A stretch of DNA of 32,216 nt from Bacteroidota bacterium (GTDB lineage: Bacteria; Bacteroidota; Bacteroidia; Cytophagales; Cyclobacteriaceae), in the NCBI GenBank assembly GCA_024280115.1, contig JAJRQT010000017.1, forward strand, positions 1 through 32,216. The letters run 5' to 3'. The notes under the pieces are model-generated. The model made no database searches. It worked only from the letters and a program-made list of their open reading frames with translations, and was not told the origin of the DNA. The position numbers and the translations under genes were made by a program. Below, piece by piece: positions 1 to 7,909 of this stretch (its first letter is position 1; the number at the start of each line of letters is the position of its first letter).

Positions 1-12
1 ATCGTTCAACCT

Positions 13-120
13 GTTGTATAAAAAACTTCCCCCTTTATCGTATTAGATATTTTATCCAACCTTGTAACACTTTTACTATTTGAAGTCTTGTCGCTATATT
101 GGGGAAGCATTTTATACAAC
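13..120. repeat. Imperfect 20-bp inverted repeat upstream of cassette gene
   Basis: Arms at 13-32 and 101-120 are inverted copies of each other. The outer 11 bases (GTTGTATAAAA and its complement) match perfectly, then there are two mismatches, then 7 more matching bases (CTTCCCC/GGGGAAG). The loop is about 68 bases. The right arm ends in ATACAAC, whose complement GTTGTAT recurs at 1160-1166 beyond the gene. It could be a recombination site, the edge of a mobile cassette, or a long hairpin. The repeat itself is read directly; its role is inferred. Confidence 0.6.
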
Positions 121-154
121 GCTATATAGTTCGCGGCAATACGGATTAAAAATA

Positions 155-1036
155 TTGAATAAAGAGGAAAAAATATTAGCGTTATTAAAAGAAGCTAACA
201 GTGTCACTTTACCAAATCTTCAAAAAAGTTTGGAATCTATTCTGAAAGGACACGCTGAAATTCTACGATCAATTTATGAATCAAAACCTAAATTAGAAGA
301 AGGAGAAGTTTTTATTGAAACTTTGATAATGAAAATGATTTTTGCTTCAAAAAGTATTTTGGACTTATCAAACGGAAGTGATTTTATTACCTTAAAAGGA
401 GATAAAAAATTAGAAATAATAGATACTCCTTCAATTTACATTCTTACTCGTTCAATTATTGAAACATTTCTGACTTTGGAATATTTATATTTCAATGAAT
501 TAGAATTTAACGAAAGACTTTTTAGATACAATTTGTGGAGAGTTTCTGGTTTTATGACAAGGCAAAATCATATCGGTAAACTTCAAAAAGAACACGCTGA
601 AAAACTTGAAAGAGAAAAAAAATTAATTGCTGAACTGAAAGTTAAAATAAAGGAAAGCAAATATTATCCCTCACTTGCAAAGCAACAAATCTGGAAATTA
701 GATAAATATGGTCTGCCGAGGTTGATTAGTTGGATTGAATTACTTAACCAGAGCCGATTAAAAAGCCGATTCTTTGTAAACATCTATAAACTATACTCAA
801 ACTATGCGCATTCAGAGTACTTATCAATGATTCAAATAAATGAAGGCACATTAAACAAATACGCTCCATATAATATTTCAACGACTGAAACCTCTTTGAA
901 CAATGTAAGAATGATTAACTGTATGACTATTTTACTACTTAAGGAAAGATTTGGTTGTACTGCTACCGCATATGAAAGTTTAAATGAAGAATTGCGATTT
1001 ACGATTGAGTTTTGGGAAAATATTGCGAAAGAATAA
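155..1036 (+). CDS. DUF5677-like hypothetical protein (cassette gene)
   Basis: The reading frame is open from TTG at 80, but its first 25 codons run through the right arm of the inverted repeat (101-120). The TTG at 155, giving about 293 residues starting LNKEEKILALLKE, is therefore the more natural start. No ATG is available in the early part of the frame. The protein is soluble, with no signal peptide or membrane segment, and is helix-rich. It has a charged coiled-coil-like stretch (KEHAEKLEREKKLIAELKVK). The core, with an RSIIETFLTLEYLYF segment and a later YKLYSNYAHSEYLS segment, resembles DUF5677-type proteins of unknown function. That family assignment is from memory and uncertain. By eye it is more AT-rich than the genes to its right. 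Its framing by inverted repeats suggests a horizontally acquired cassette rather than part of the neighbouring core genes. Confidence 0.6.
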   Translation: MNKEEKILALLKEANSVTLPNLQKSLESILKGHAEILRSIYESKPKLEEGEVFIETLIMKMIFASKSILDLSNGSDFITLKGDKKLEIIDTPSIYILTRSIIETFLTLEYLYFNELEFNERLFRYNLWRVSGFMTRQNHIGKLQKEHAEKLEREKKLIAELKVKIKESKYYPSLAKQQIWKLDKYGLPRLISWIELLNQSRLKSRFFVNIYKLYSNYAHSEYLSMIQINEGTLNKYAPYNISTTETSLNNVRMINCMTILLLKERFGCTATAYESLNEELRFTIEFWENIAKE

Positions 1037-1045
1037 TAAAGTACA

Positions 1046-1166
1046 GCCGCGAACATCCACTAAAAATCCATAGGCTTATGAGCTACTTGCAAAGTGCACT
1101 TGAATCAGGAATTTTTATAGATATTAACAGACGACAAGCCTACGGAATTTAGCTGTGTCGTTGTAT
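1046..1166. repeat. Nested inverted-repeat right boundary of cassette
   Basis: GCCGCGAAC at 1046-1054 is the exact complement of GTTCGCGGC at 129-137, just inside the left boundary. Within this stretch CCATAGGCTT (1068-1077) pairs with AAGCCTACGG (1136-1145) at 9 of 10 positions. GTTGTAT at 1160-1166 complements ATACAAC at 114-120. Nested partial palindromes ending in GTTGTAT loosely resemble the folded recombination sites of integron cassettes, but the consensus GTTRRRY core is not met. The repeats are seen directly; the cassette reading is inference. Confidence 0.5.
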
Positions 1167-1258
1167 GCAAGGAAAAAACGACATGAGAATGACGAACACT
1201 ACGGCATTTATTCTGTTAACTGGTGTGCTTTTTCAAAGCGGACCATCTTTTAACACAT

Positions 1259-1513
1259 TTAAAATCCAATCATATCTCGCTCATCCAATACTTCATATTG
1301 TCTGAATAAAAATAATTTTAATTGAAGTGATTTTATGCAAATATTGGCTTTCAAATCTTTTGAGAAAATTGACACACCTTTCAATAGATTATCAGCAGAT
1401 ATTCGTTGTGTTTGATGTAGATTCCAAATGATGTTTGGATCCAGCAACCTGATGATGGAAAAGGCATTATTATCCCGAATCAATAGCCATGAATCTGTTA
1501 CCCGGAAAAACAT
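1259..1513 (-). CDS. Unrecognised 84-aa open reading frame
   Basis: This ATG-initiated frame encodes 84 residues with a plausible composition (start MFFRVTDSWLLIRDNNAF, end EVLDERDMIGF) and no signal peptide or motif I recognise. It occupies the gap between the accessory gene and the DUF6452-like lipoprotein gene on the opposite strand. It may be a small real gene, a fragment of a decayed gene, or chance. The rest of 1167-1561 holds nothing I can assign beyond a 41-codon plus-strand frame starting at 1183 that ends in TGA. Confidence 0.25.
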   Translation of the reverse strand: MFFRVTDSWLLIRDNNAFSIIRLLDPNIIWNLHQTQRISADNLLKGVSIFSKDLKANICIKSLQLKLFLFRQYEVLDERDMIGF

Positions 1514-1561
1514 CTTTTACTTTTCTATTAGTGTGATGGATTGTATTTTTGAAGCTTGTTT

Positions 1562-2182
1562 ATGAGAGAAATTATAAAATTATTACCATTCATTATTATT
1601 ACATTTTTATTCGGCTGCCAGGAGGATGAGGAATGTGTTGGTTGCAATCTGAATCCTAAAGTCAGGTTGAAATTTGAGGCCCTGTATTCTAAACCTTTGA
1701 TAGACAGCATATTTACTTCTGTGAATGGGAAAATTGTAGAATATGAAGATTCTCTATTGAGCGATGATTTGTCAGACGAAGAGCGGTTGGCGCTGGAAGA
1801 AGCGTTGATATTGTTACGTGTGGATAGCCTGAAATATGATGAGCCTTACAATTTATTTAGAATGGGGCAGACAAAAATTGACGAAGTTGATGGGCTGGGC
1901 GCGAAAAGCTTTGAGCAATTTCAAGACACCATTATTCGTGATTTTTCCATTCCAGTAGATATGCAGCAGGACGGTTCTACGTTTTACTTTACATACCATG
2001 GATTTATGGATACCTTGCAAATAGACTATCAACGGGAAATAGTTCAGACGCTTGATGGGGTGCGGATGAGATTATTGGATGTTGGGGTGAATGGAGAAAT
2101 CAGTACCTTTGACAGTGTAAGAGTTAAGTGTTACAACACGGAATGCAGCAATGATCGGACGACGATATACCTATATTTTTAA
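1562..2182 (+). CDS. DUF6452-like lipoprotein
   Basis: The start is the ATG at 1562. A TTG six bases upstream is in frame but less likely. The protein is 206 residues. It has a short hydrophobic N-terminus ending in a lipobox (LFGC, Cys19), followed by an acidic CQEDEEC segment and a CVGC pair (Cys25, Cys28). The remainder is beta-rich and ends in two more cysteines (CYNTEC). This architecture and its position directly before a DUF6048-like gene match the conserved Bacteroidota DUF6452-DUF6048 pair; family naming is from memory. The acidic residues after the cysteine could act as a surface-export signal, which is inference. The 3' end overlaps the next gene by 32 bases, suggesting tight co-expression. 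Function is unknown. Confidence 0.7.
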   Translation: MREIIKLLPFIIITFLFGCQEDEECVGCNLNPKVRLKFEALYSKPLIDSIFTSVNGKIVEYEDSLLSDDLSDEERLALEEALILLRVDSLKYDEPYNLFRMGQTKIDEVDGLGAKSFEQFQDTIIRDFSIPVDMQQDGSTFYFTYHGFMDTLQIDYQREIVQTLDGVRMRLLDVGVNGEISTFDSVRVKCYNTECSNDRTTIYLYF

Positions 2183-2939
2183 AGCCATTTTGATCATCCT
2201 GGGAATTTGTTTATTCTCATTGCCTTCTGTAGCTCAAGATGAATTCGAATCAAGTACCGATCCAATTCCGGGTGATTCATCCAATCTAATCCTCAACAGT
2301 ACAACCGATCCCGAAGCAATCATCGATAGTCTTCGAAAAAAGAAGTTTATTTCCGGAGTGGAATTATCGATCGACTACGGGAAACTCATGACGCTATGGA
2401 CGGATTTTGAATCGAAATACGAAGCCGGGATAAATCTTCGCTTTTACGAAAAGATTGTACTGGCTGCTGAGCTGGGTTATTCAGAATTAAATCCATTGAA
2501 AGCCTATGACAATGCATTGTACTACACTGTAAAAGGGTCTTATGGCCGGGTAGGATTGGATTACTATACTTCTTACGACCCGAAAAGCTTTTATTATGCG
2601 GGCTTGAGGTATGGGATGAGTATGTTTGAAGATGAAGGCTTATTCCGGATAGAAAGCGAATATTGGGAAGATTTTGAAGAGGGATTTGGCTCCACCGATA
2701 TCACTGCCTCGTGGGTGGAAATCATTATTGGCACAGAGACTTTTATAGGTATTGGAAAGAAAAAGAAGGATAATCCAAAGAGCAGGCTGTTGCTTGGCTG
2801 GAAATTCAGATTGCGAATTCTCATGGATTTTGAAAACAGGGAAGAACCTCGTATTTATTCAATTCCAGGATATGGGCGTACCTTTGATCAAACTGTTCCC
2901 GCATTAAATTTCTATGTAAAATACAGGATTGGAAGATAA
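2151..2939 (+). CDS. DUF6048-like outer-membrane beta-barrel protein
   Basis: The 262-residue protein has a signal peptide (hydrophobic LILGICLFSLPSVAQ, cleavage after AQ near residue 29). A beta-rich body follows, with alternating aromatic/polar strands (GKLMTLWTDFES, YEAGINLRFYEK, YTVKGSYGRVGLDYYTS) and a C-terminal strand NFYVKYRIGR of the kind that closes outer-membrane barrels. This fits the DUF6048 family, probably a small barrel in the outer membrane. The ATG at 2151 lies inside the preceding lipoprotein gene, and the 32-base overlap implies translational coupling. The two products may work together at the outer membrane, but no biochemical role is known to me. Confidence 0.7.
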   Translation: MIGRRYTYIFKAILIILGICLFSLPSVAQDEFESSTDPIPGDSSNLILNSTTDPEAIIDSLRKKKFISGVELSIDYGKLMTLWTDFESKYEAGINLRFYEKIVLAAELGYSELNPLKAYDNALYYTVKGSYGRVGLDYYTSYDPKSFYYAGLRYGMSMFEDEGLFRIESEYWEDFEEGFGSTDITASWVEIIIGTETFIGIGKKKKDNPKSRLLLGWKFRLRILMDFENREEPRIYSIPGYGRTFDQTVPALNFYVKYRIGR

Positions 2940-2942
2940 ATT

Positions 2943-2970
2943 GGCACTTTTTATATAAGCTTCAAGTGCC
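2943..2970. terminator. Weak hairpin between convergent genes
   Basis: GGCACTT (2943-2949) pairs with AAGTGCC (2964-2970) across a 14-base loop, in the short gap between the plus-strand DUF6048-like gene and minus-strand surE. There is no clean T-run on either side, so termination is only suggested by position. It is followed by two and a half copies of CAGAACC (2971-2987). Confidence 0.35.
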
Positions 2971-3031
2971 CAGAACCCAGAACCCAGCAGCTGTTTAGGT
3001 AAATGATGTAAAAAATAACAATCTGCGCAAT

Positions 3032-3802
3032 CTAAATATCCCATTCCTTATTCAGGGTACTGATGGCATGGTAGGCTGTTAAATCAAATGATACGGGTAC
3101 TACTGAAGTATAATTATTTGCAATTGCCCATTCATCGATATCTTCTCCCTTATCCTGGTTGATAAAGTTGCCTGTCAGCCAGAAATATTGTCTCCCGGTT
3201 GGATCCACTCTACGATCGAATTCTTCCTGCCATTTTGCCCTGGTCTGGCGACATATTTTAATGCCTTTGATAGGCTCTTTACCTTTTGCCGGGAAATTCA
3301 CATTCAGTGCTACACCTTTTGGCAATCCTGTTTTCAGCACCTGCGTGACAATTTTTAACAGGTGATTTACAATATGTGAAAAATCAGCTTCCATGTTATG
3401 ATCACATACCGAAAAGCCAATCGATGGTATATCTTCAATAGCTCCTTCTAGGGCTGCAGACATTGTCCCGCTGTATATCACACTGATAGATGTATTGCTG
3501 CCATGATTGATGCCACTTACTACCAAATCGGGCTTGCGGTCTTTCAGGGCAAATCCTTTGCCCATTTTCACGCAATCTGCCGGGGTGCCTGAGCACTGAT
3601 AAGCTTTTACACCATCAAATATATGTGATTCACTGAGTCTTAGGGTATTTCCAACCGTGATGGCGTGACCCATTCCGGATTGGGGACTGTCGGGGGCAAT
3701 CACAATAACCTCGCCTAATTCCTTCATCAGCTCAACGAGTAATTTTATACCATTGGCCGTGATGCCATCATCATTGGATACTAAAATAAGTGGTTTCTTC
3801 AT
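3032..3802 (-). CDS. surE: 5'/3'-nucleotidase SurE
   Basis: This 256-residue SurE nucleotidase, a metal-dependent cytoplasmic phosphatase, acts on nucleoside monophosphates (and polyphosphate in some species). The N-terminus MKKPLILVSNDDG contains the metal-binding ND-D triad (Asn10, Asp11, Asp12). Ser42 lies in APDSPQSGMGHAIT and Asn99 in VSGINHGSN, completing the known SurE metal site. The CSGTPADCVKMG block is also typical, and the length is normal. It is the last gene of a minus-strand run ribBA, exported protein, surE, with a 20-base gap to the preceding stop, so it is probably co-transcribed. Confidence 0.95.
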   Translation of the reverse strand: MKKPLILVSNDDGITANGIKLLVELMKELGEVIVIAPDSPQSGMGHAITVGNTLRLSESHIFDGVKAYQCSGTPADCVKMGKGFALKDRKPDLVVSGINHGSNTSISVIYSGTMSAALEGAIEDIPSIGFSVCDHNMEADFSHIVNHLLKIVTQVLKTGLPKGVALNVNFPAKGKEPIKGIKICRQTRAKWQEEFDRRVDPTGRQYFWLTGNFINQDKGEDIDEWAIANNYTSVVPVSFDLTAYHAISTLNKEWDI

Positions 3803-3822
3803 GCTTACGAGGGGGCAAAAAA

Positions 3823-4455
3823 TTAACTGTCAAGAAGTGCGTTGTAGTAAGCTGTAACTCTTACGAGATCGCGCATTCTATCATGTTTCAGATTGTTTTT
3901 TTTGATGTATTGCTTTACCTGTTGCTGGCGGCTTTTGAAAAATTGCATCAATTCATTTTTCTTCAGGTTATAATTTCTTATCCCGCCTTTTTCATCAAGA
4001 AAATAGTATTTGTAATTGAGCCTTGCTCTTGATTGGTTGTACGGGCGGCTTCCATAATAACTGTATGGATATGAGTTGTATTGAGGAACAGATTCTGTAA
4101 CAATTTCTTCTCTGCAGAGCAAGGAAAGGTGCCCTTCATACAATACTTCAAATAGCAGCGGAACTTTATAGTTTGACTGAACATTGTAAGGCAGCGAATA
4201 AAAATGCCTGTAACTATCGATAGTTTCATCAAAAATTTCGAAATATAAAATTTTCCTGGCGCTATAAGTCTGAAGTACATTTCTGACATTTATTTGCACG
4301 GCGTCATTTTGCAAATCGTACTTTAACTTACCAACTATTGTGTCTTCTGACAATAACACGAGTTTTCCTTTATGCCATATCTCCGAAGGGAAATCCTGTG
4401 AAACCCCCAAAAAGCTTATTTGAATAAAAAAATATAATAATAATCCTTTTCGCAT
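3823..4455 (-). CDS. Exported hypothetical protein between ribBA and surE
   Basis: The 210-residue protein has a signal peptide (LLLYFFIQISFLGVSQ, cleavage near residue 20). A beta-rich domain follows, beginning IWHKGKLVLLSEDTIVGKL and containing a PLLFEVLYEGHLSLLCREE block. There is a tyrosine-rich linker (YNSYPYSYYGSRPYN) and a lysine-rich helical C-terminus (FFKSRQQQVKQYIKKN). This general layout is common among periplasmic or outer-membrane-associated hypothetical proteins of Bacteroidota; I know no assigned function. It is 15 bases downstream of ribBA and 20 bases upstream of surE on the same strand, so it sits in the middle of a likely operon although it is unrelated to either enzyme. 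Confidence 0.75.
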   Translation of the reverse strand: MRKGLLLYFFIQISFLGVSQDFPSEIWHKGKLVLLSEDTIVGKLKYDLQNDAVQINVRNVLQTYSARKILYFEIFDETIDSYRHFYSLPYNVQSNYKVPLLFEVLYEGHLSLLCREEIVTESVPQYNSYPYSYYGSRPYNQSRARLNYKYYFLDEKGGIRNYNLKKNELMQFFKSRQQQVKQYIKKNNLKHDRMRDLVRVTAYYNALLDS

Positions 4456-4470
4456 ATCTAATCCTTAACG

Positions 4471-5691
4471 TCAATGATGTTTCAAAATATCATGACCCAT
4501 TTTGTCTCTCTTTGTGGTTAAATAACGAATATTGTGCTCGTTTGGTGTAATTTCTATTGGGACACTTTCTATTATCTCCAGCCCGTAACCAATTAATCCT
4601 GTTCGTTTTTTAGGATTATTAGTGATCAATTTAATTTTTGTAACCCCAAGATCACGAAGGATCTGAGCCCCAATCCCATAGTCGCGATTGTCCATTTTAA
4701 ACCCGAGTTTATGGTTTGCCTCAACAGTATCATATCCATCCTCCTGCAGCTTATATGCCCTGAGTTTATTTAAAAGACCTATTCCCCGGCCTTCCTGGTT
4801 CATATAAAGTACAACTCCTTTCCCCGCTGCATCTACCTTCCTCATTGCTGCCTGAAGTTGAGGCCCACAATCGCAGCGGTAGGAACCGAAAATATCTCCG
4901 GTGGCGCAGGAAGAATGGACCCTCACAAAAATAGGTTCGTCTTTTTCCCAGGTTCCTTTTGTGAGCGCCATATGCACATCTCCGGTACTTGTTTGTTTGT
5001 AAGCGGTCAGCTTAAAATCCCCATAGTTAGTTGGCATGTTCACATCAGTGACTTTCTCAATAAGGGATTCATTTTCGAGACGATAGGATATCAGATCTTT
5101 GATAGAAACCAGCTTCATCCCAAATTTATCAGCCACCTTGCGTAAATCGGGAATACGTGCCATGCTTCCATCTTCTTTCATGATCTCTACCAAAACACCA
5201 GCCGGATTGAATCCGGCAATTCTCGCAAAATCAATAGCCGCCTCAGTATGTCCCGTCCTTCTCAAAACTCCACCTGCTTTTGCTTTTAGGGGAAATATAT
5301 GCCCGGGTTTCCCCAATTCATCAGGATTAGTATTGGGATCAACCAGCGCCTTTATTGTCTTATATCTGTCTTCAGCAGAAATTCCGGTGGTGCAACCGTG
5401 TCCTCTAAGATCAACGGATACTGTAAATGGGGTCTCATGCAAAGCTGTATTTTTCCCAACCATAAGCTCAAGGCCTAATTCCTCACAGCGGTCCTCAATC
5501 AAAGGAGCACAAATGAGCCCTCTTCCGTTGGTCGCCATGAAATTTATAATCTCAGGGGTAACTTTCTCCGCAGCACAAATAAAATCTCCCTCATTTTCCC
5601 TGTCTTCATCATCCACAACGATGATGATTTTACCCAATTTGATATCTCTTATCGCATCCTCAATTGAATCTAAAATGCTTGATTTTCCCAT
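4471..5691 (-). CDS. ribBA: Bifunctional DHBP synthase / GTP cyclohydrolase II
   Basis: The 406-residue fusion catalyses both entry reactions of riboflavin synthesis. Residues 1 to about 205 are the RibB domain (ribulose-5-phosphate to 3,4-dihydroxy-2-butanone 4-phosphate), with the acidic [11 protein letters not shown] loop (26-36) and [11 protein letters not shown] (145-155). Residues from about 210 are the RibA domain (GTP to the pyrimidine precursor plus formate). Its zinc cysteines are Cys262, Cys273 and Cys275 in [16 protein letters not shown], with [16 protein letters not shown] at 298-313. Both active sites appear intact. It is the first gene of a probable ribBA, exported protein, surE operon. 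I see no FMN riboswitch in the upstream gap. Confidence 0.96.
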   Translation of the reverse strand: MGKSSILDSIEDAIRDIKLGKIIIVVDDEDRENEGDFICAAEKVTPEIINFMATNGRGLICAPLIEDRCEELGLELMVGKNTALHETPFTVSVDLRGHGCTTGISAEDRYKTIKALVDPNTNPDELGKPGHIFPLKAKAGGVLRRTGHTEAAIDFARIAGFNPAGVLVEIMKEDGSMARIPDLRKVADKFGMKLVSIKDLISYRLENESLIEKVTDVNMPTNYGDFKLTAYKQTSTGDVHMALTKGTWEKDEPIFVRVHSSCATGDIFGSYRCDCGPQLQAAMRKVDAAGKGVVLYMNQEGRGIGLLNKLRAYKLQEDGYDTVEANHKLGFKMDNRDYGIGAQILRDLGVTKIKLITNNPKKRTGLIGYGLEIIESVPIEITPNEHNIRYLTTKRDKMGHDILKHH

Positions 5692-5727
5692 TTATTTAAC
5701 CGGTTTGGTTAGTAATGATCTCTTGCT

Positions 5728-5735
5728 CAAATTTA
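5728..5735 (-). promoter_or_regulatory. Possible -7 promoter box for ribBA
   Basis: On the minus strand this reads TAAATTTG, an exact match to the Bacteroidota -7 form TAnnTTTG, 36 bases before the ribBA start codon. A clear TTG at the -33 position is not visible, so this is a partial match only. Confidence 0.35.
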
Positions 5736-6031
5736 ATGCTTTAACCCGAAAAATTCATAATTTTCTCCACCTTCCGCAGACAGACGCTCCATGAATTGAT
5801 GATTATTCATTTGCAATTCAGTAACATACAATTAATACCATATCTGTTTTCTGAAACTTCACGGGACAAATCAGGTTAATTCTATATAAAAATGAAAAAC
5901 AATATTTTTGAATATAGAATTGATTCTGTTTCTAAATTAATTTTTAATATTGGATATCTGATAAAATCGCAAACTTATCTCAGTAAAAACGAACCCGAAA
6001 TATCGATTCATTTATAGCTGAGAACAATGGT
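5736..6031. other. Intergenic stretch between ribBA and lepB
   Basis: This very AT-rich gap lies downstream of lepB and upstream of ribBA. I find no reading frame of interest, no strong terminator hairpin and no riboswitch-like fold. Short self-complementary bits such as AGAAT-TG-ATTCT occur but are too weak to call. Confidence 0.5.
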
Positions 6032-7132
6032 TTACCTAATAAGGTTAAATATCCTGCTCCATCTGACTTTGTTGAAAAACGATTCGTATTTATCAAGTGA
6101 TAACCATATGAAAAACGCTTTTCCAACAATATGATCTTCCGGCACAAAACCCCAAAACCTGGAATCTTCGGAATTATGCCTGTTGTCACCCATCATAAAG
6201 TAATAATCCTGCTTGAAGGTGTATTGTGAAATTTCAGCGCCATCAACATATACTTTGCCGTTTTCAAAGCGCACATCATCATTGTGCTCATAATCTTCTA
6301 TCACTGTTCTGTACAGAGCAATCGTAATTTCGTTGAGATCGATAGTTGCTCCTTCGGCAGGAATCCAAATGGCCCCATAAAAATCTTCATTCCACTCGAA
6401 AAGCTGGCTATTTCCGGGGTACACCCTGGGATTTGTCTGATCGGCATCCATCTTCAAAATCTCCACTTTCTCAACAAAAGGTAATTTTTCAAATTCCCGC
6501 GCAGTTTCAGGAGTTAAATGGGCTATATAACCGTAGTTAGTTCGCTCATGAAAGGTAATATCATACTTTTTAAATACTCTTTCCTTTATGTCCTGGTTGG
6601 TGACAATGTTGTGCCTGAATTCAATTTTTTCAGGATTCTCCAATGCTACTCCATTGATATACACCTGCGTGTCCTGGACTTTCAGCGAATCCCCTGGTAA
6701 ACCAACACATCTTTTGATATAATTAGTTTTCAAATCGGTAGGATATTCCAATTCGGGTGGATAGTTAAAGACAACTACATCATTCTGCTTGACAGAAGTA
6801 AAGCCTGGCAACCTGTATTGTGGTAATTGAATCCAATCAACATACGAAGGTATGTCTGTCCACCAAATTTTTTGATGTGTCAAAGGCATTTGAATAGGAG
6901 TCTTCGGCGTCCTGGGGCCGTAGTGGATCTTACTGACAAACAGGAAGTCCCCAACCAACAAAGATTTTTCCATTGAAGGAGTAGGGATTGTGAAAGCTTC
7001 TAATAATAACCATCTGATGATTGTTGCAGCAATAACTGCGAATAATATGGCATCAGCCCATTCTCTTACAACCGATTTCTGTTTCGTTTCATCGTTTCCT
7101 TCAGTTTTTTTCTTAAAAAAATCTAATTTCAT
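6032..7132 (-). CDS. lepB: Signal peptidase I
   Basis: This membrane-anchored protease removes signal peptides from Sec/Tat-exported proteins. The preferred start is the ATG at 7132, giving 366 residues. The in-frame GTG at 7156 falls inside a promoter-like TAAATTTG box. The order is a charged N-terminus, one hydrophobic segment (ADAILFAVIAATIIRWLLLEAF, about residues 26-47), the catalytic serine in PTPSM (Ser53), and the general-base lysine in NYIKRCVGLPGD (Lys140). A long insertion of about 170 residues follows, then the conserved MGDNRHNSEDSRFWG block (314-328). The large insertion makes it longer than enterobacterial or Bacillus enzymes and is typical for this phylum. It is last in the parA-parB-DUF5683-dapB-lepB run. 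Confidence 0.93.
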   Translation of the reverse strand: MKLDFFKKKTEGNDETKQKSVVREWADAILFAVIAATIIRWLLLEAFTIPTPSMEKSLLVGDFLFVSKIHYGPRTPKTPIQMPLTHQKIWWTDIPSYVDWIQLPQYRLPGFTSVKQNDVVVFNYPPELEYPTDLKTNYIKRCVGLPGDSLKVQDTQVYINGVALENPEKIEFRHNIVTNQDIKERVFKKYDITFHERTNYGYIAHLTPETAREFEKLPFVEKVEILKMDADQTNPRVYPGNSQLFEWNEDFYGAIWIPAEGATIDLNEITIALYRTVIEDYEHNDDVRFENGKVYVDGAEISQYTFKQDYYFMMGDNRHNSEDSRFWGFVPEDHIVGKAFFIWLSLDKYESFFNKVRWSRIFNLIR

Positions 7133-7155
7133 TTCATCATTTGATTTTAAGCGCA

Positions 7156-7163
7156 CAAATTTA
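7156..7163 (-). promoter_or_regulatory. Possible internal promoter (-7 box) for lepB
   Basis: The minus strand reads TAAATTTG, fitting TAnnTTTG, 23 bases before the preferred lepB ATG in the 60-base gap after dapB. No convincing TTG lies at the expected upstream spacing. It could allow lepB expression independent of the par operon, with a very short leader. Confidence 0.3.
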
Positions 7164-7192
7164 GTTGATTAACTTAAAGGATAATAATAAAT

Positions 7193-7909
7193 TTAAAATT
7201 TCATAAAATCCTTCATGGACAATATGCCCTTTTTGTCTTGAATCCATTCCGCCACGAGAACCGCGCCCAAAGCAAAACCTGTTCTGCTTTTAGCTGTGTG
7301 TATTATTTCAATCTGGTCAACATCAGAGACGTACTTTACACTATGTGTTCCTGGTACATTTGTTTCTCTTTTAGAAATAATTGGAACAATAGTCTCTTCT
7401 TCGGTTGGTTCGTTTACCCATTCAGTTATTGTAGGAATATTTTTTATGAGTTCTTCAGCGAGAGCGATGGCTGTCCCGCTTGGTGCGTCAAGCTTTTCAG
7501 TGTGATGAATTTCTGTTAATTCTACTTTATACCCAGGCTGTTGACCCATCATTTTTGAAAGAATCTCATTGAGTTTGAAAAATAAATTCACCCCTAAACT
7601 AAAATTTGAAGTATAGAAAAAAGCGCCATCATTTTCCGCACATATTTCATCTATTTCAGATTTCCTGTCAAGCCATCCTGTTGTTCCGCTCACCACAGGA
7701 ATACCATTTGTCAAACAGTAGCTTATATTTTCAAAGGCTGCATCAGGTTGACTGAACTCAATGGCAACATCAATTTCCTTGCTGTCTATAAATTTTAAAG
7801 CTTGTGTATTGTTGATATTTATTTTGTGTGCGATGGTATGTCCCCGGTCCTCAGCAATCTCTTCGATTATTTTCCCCATCTTCCCGTACCCTAATATTAA
7901 AATCCTCAT
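7193..7909 (-). CDS. dapB: 4-hydroxy-tetrahydrodipicolinate reductase
   Basis: This is the NAD(P)H-dependent reductase of the diaminopimelate/lysine pathway, needed for peptidoglycan and lysine. The 238-residue length is normal for Bacteroidota. The N-terminal dinucleotide-binding motif is GYGKMGK (7-13), SGTTGW (74-79) contacts the cofactor and substrate, and the active-site block is EIHHTEKLDAPSGT, with His135, His136 and Lys139. The ATG overlaps the TGA of the upstream DUF5683 gene by one base (TGATG), a classic translational coupling arrangement inside the par-dap-lep operon. Confidence 0.95.
   Translation of the reverse strand: MRILILGYGKMGKIIEEIAEDRGHTIAHKININNTQALKFIDSKEIDVAIEFSQPDAAFENISYCLTNGIPVVSGTTGWLDRKSEIDEICAENDGAFFYTSNFSLGVNLFFKLNEILSKMMGQQPGYKVELTEIHHTEKLDAPSGTAIALAEELIKNIPTITEWVNEPTEEETIVPIISKRETNVPGTHSVKYVSDVDQIEIIHTAKSRTGFALGAVLVAEWIQDKKGILSMKDFMKF

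Noticed and set aside
832..1056. 74-codon minus-strand frame overlapping the end of the cassette gene
   Set aside because: It is antisense to the longer DUF5677-like frame and shows no independent support.
5099..5794. 231-codon plus-strand frame opposite ribBA
   Set aside because: It lies entirely antisense to the well-conserved RibBA protein and has no recognisable domain.
5692..5800. FMN riboswitch upstream of ribBA
   Set aside because: None of the conserved RFN-element segments is visible and the region is too AT-rich to form the multi-helix junction.
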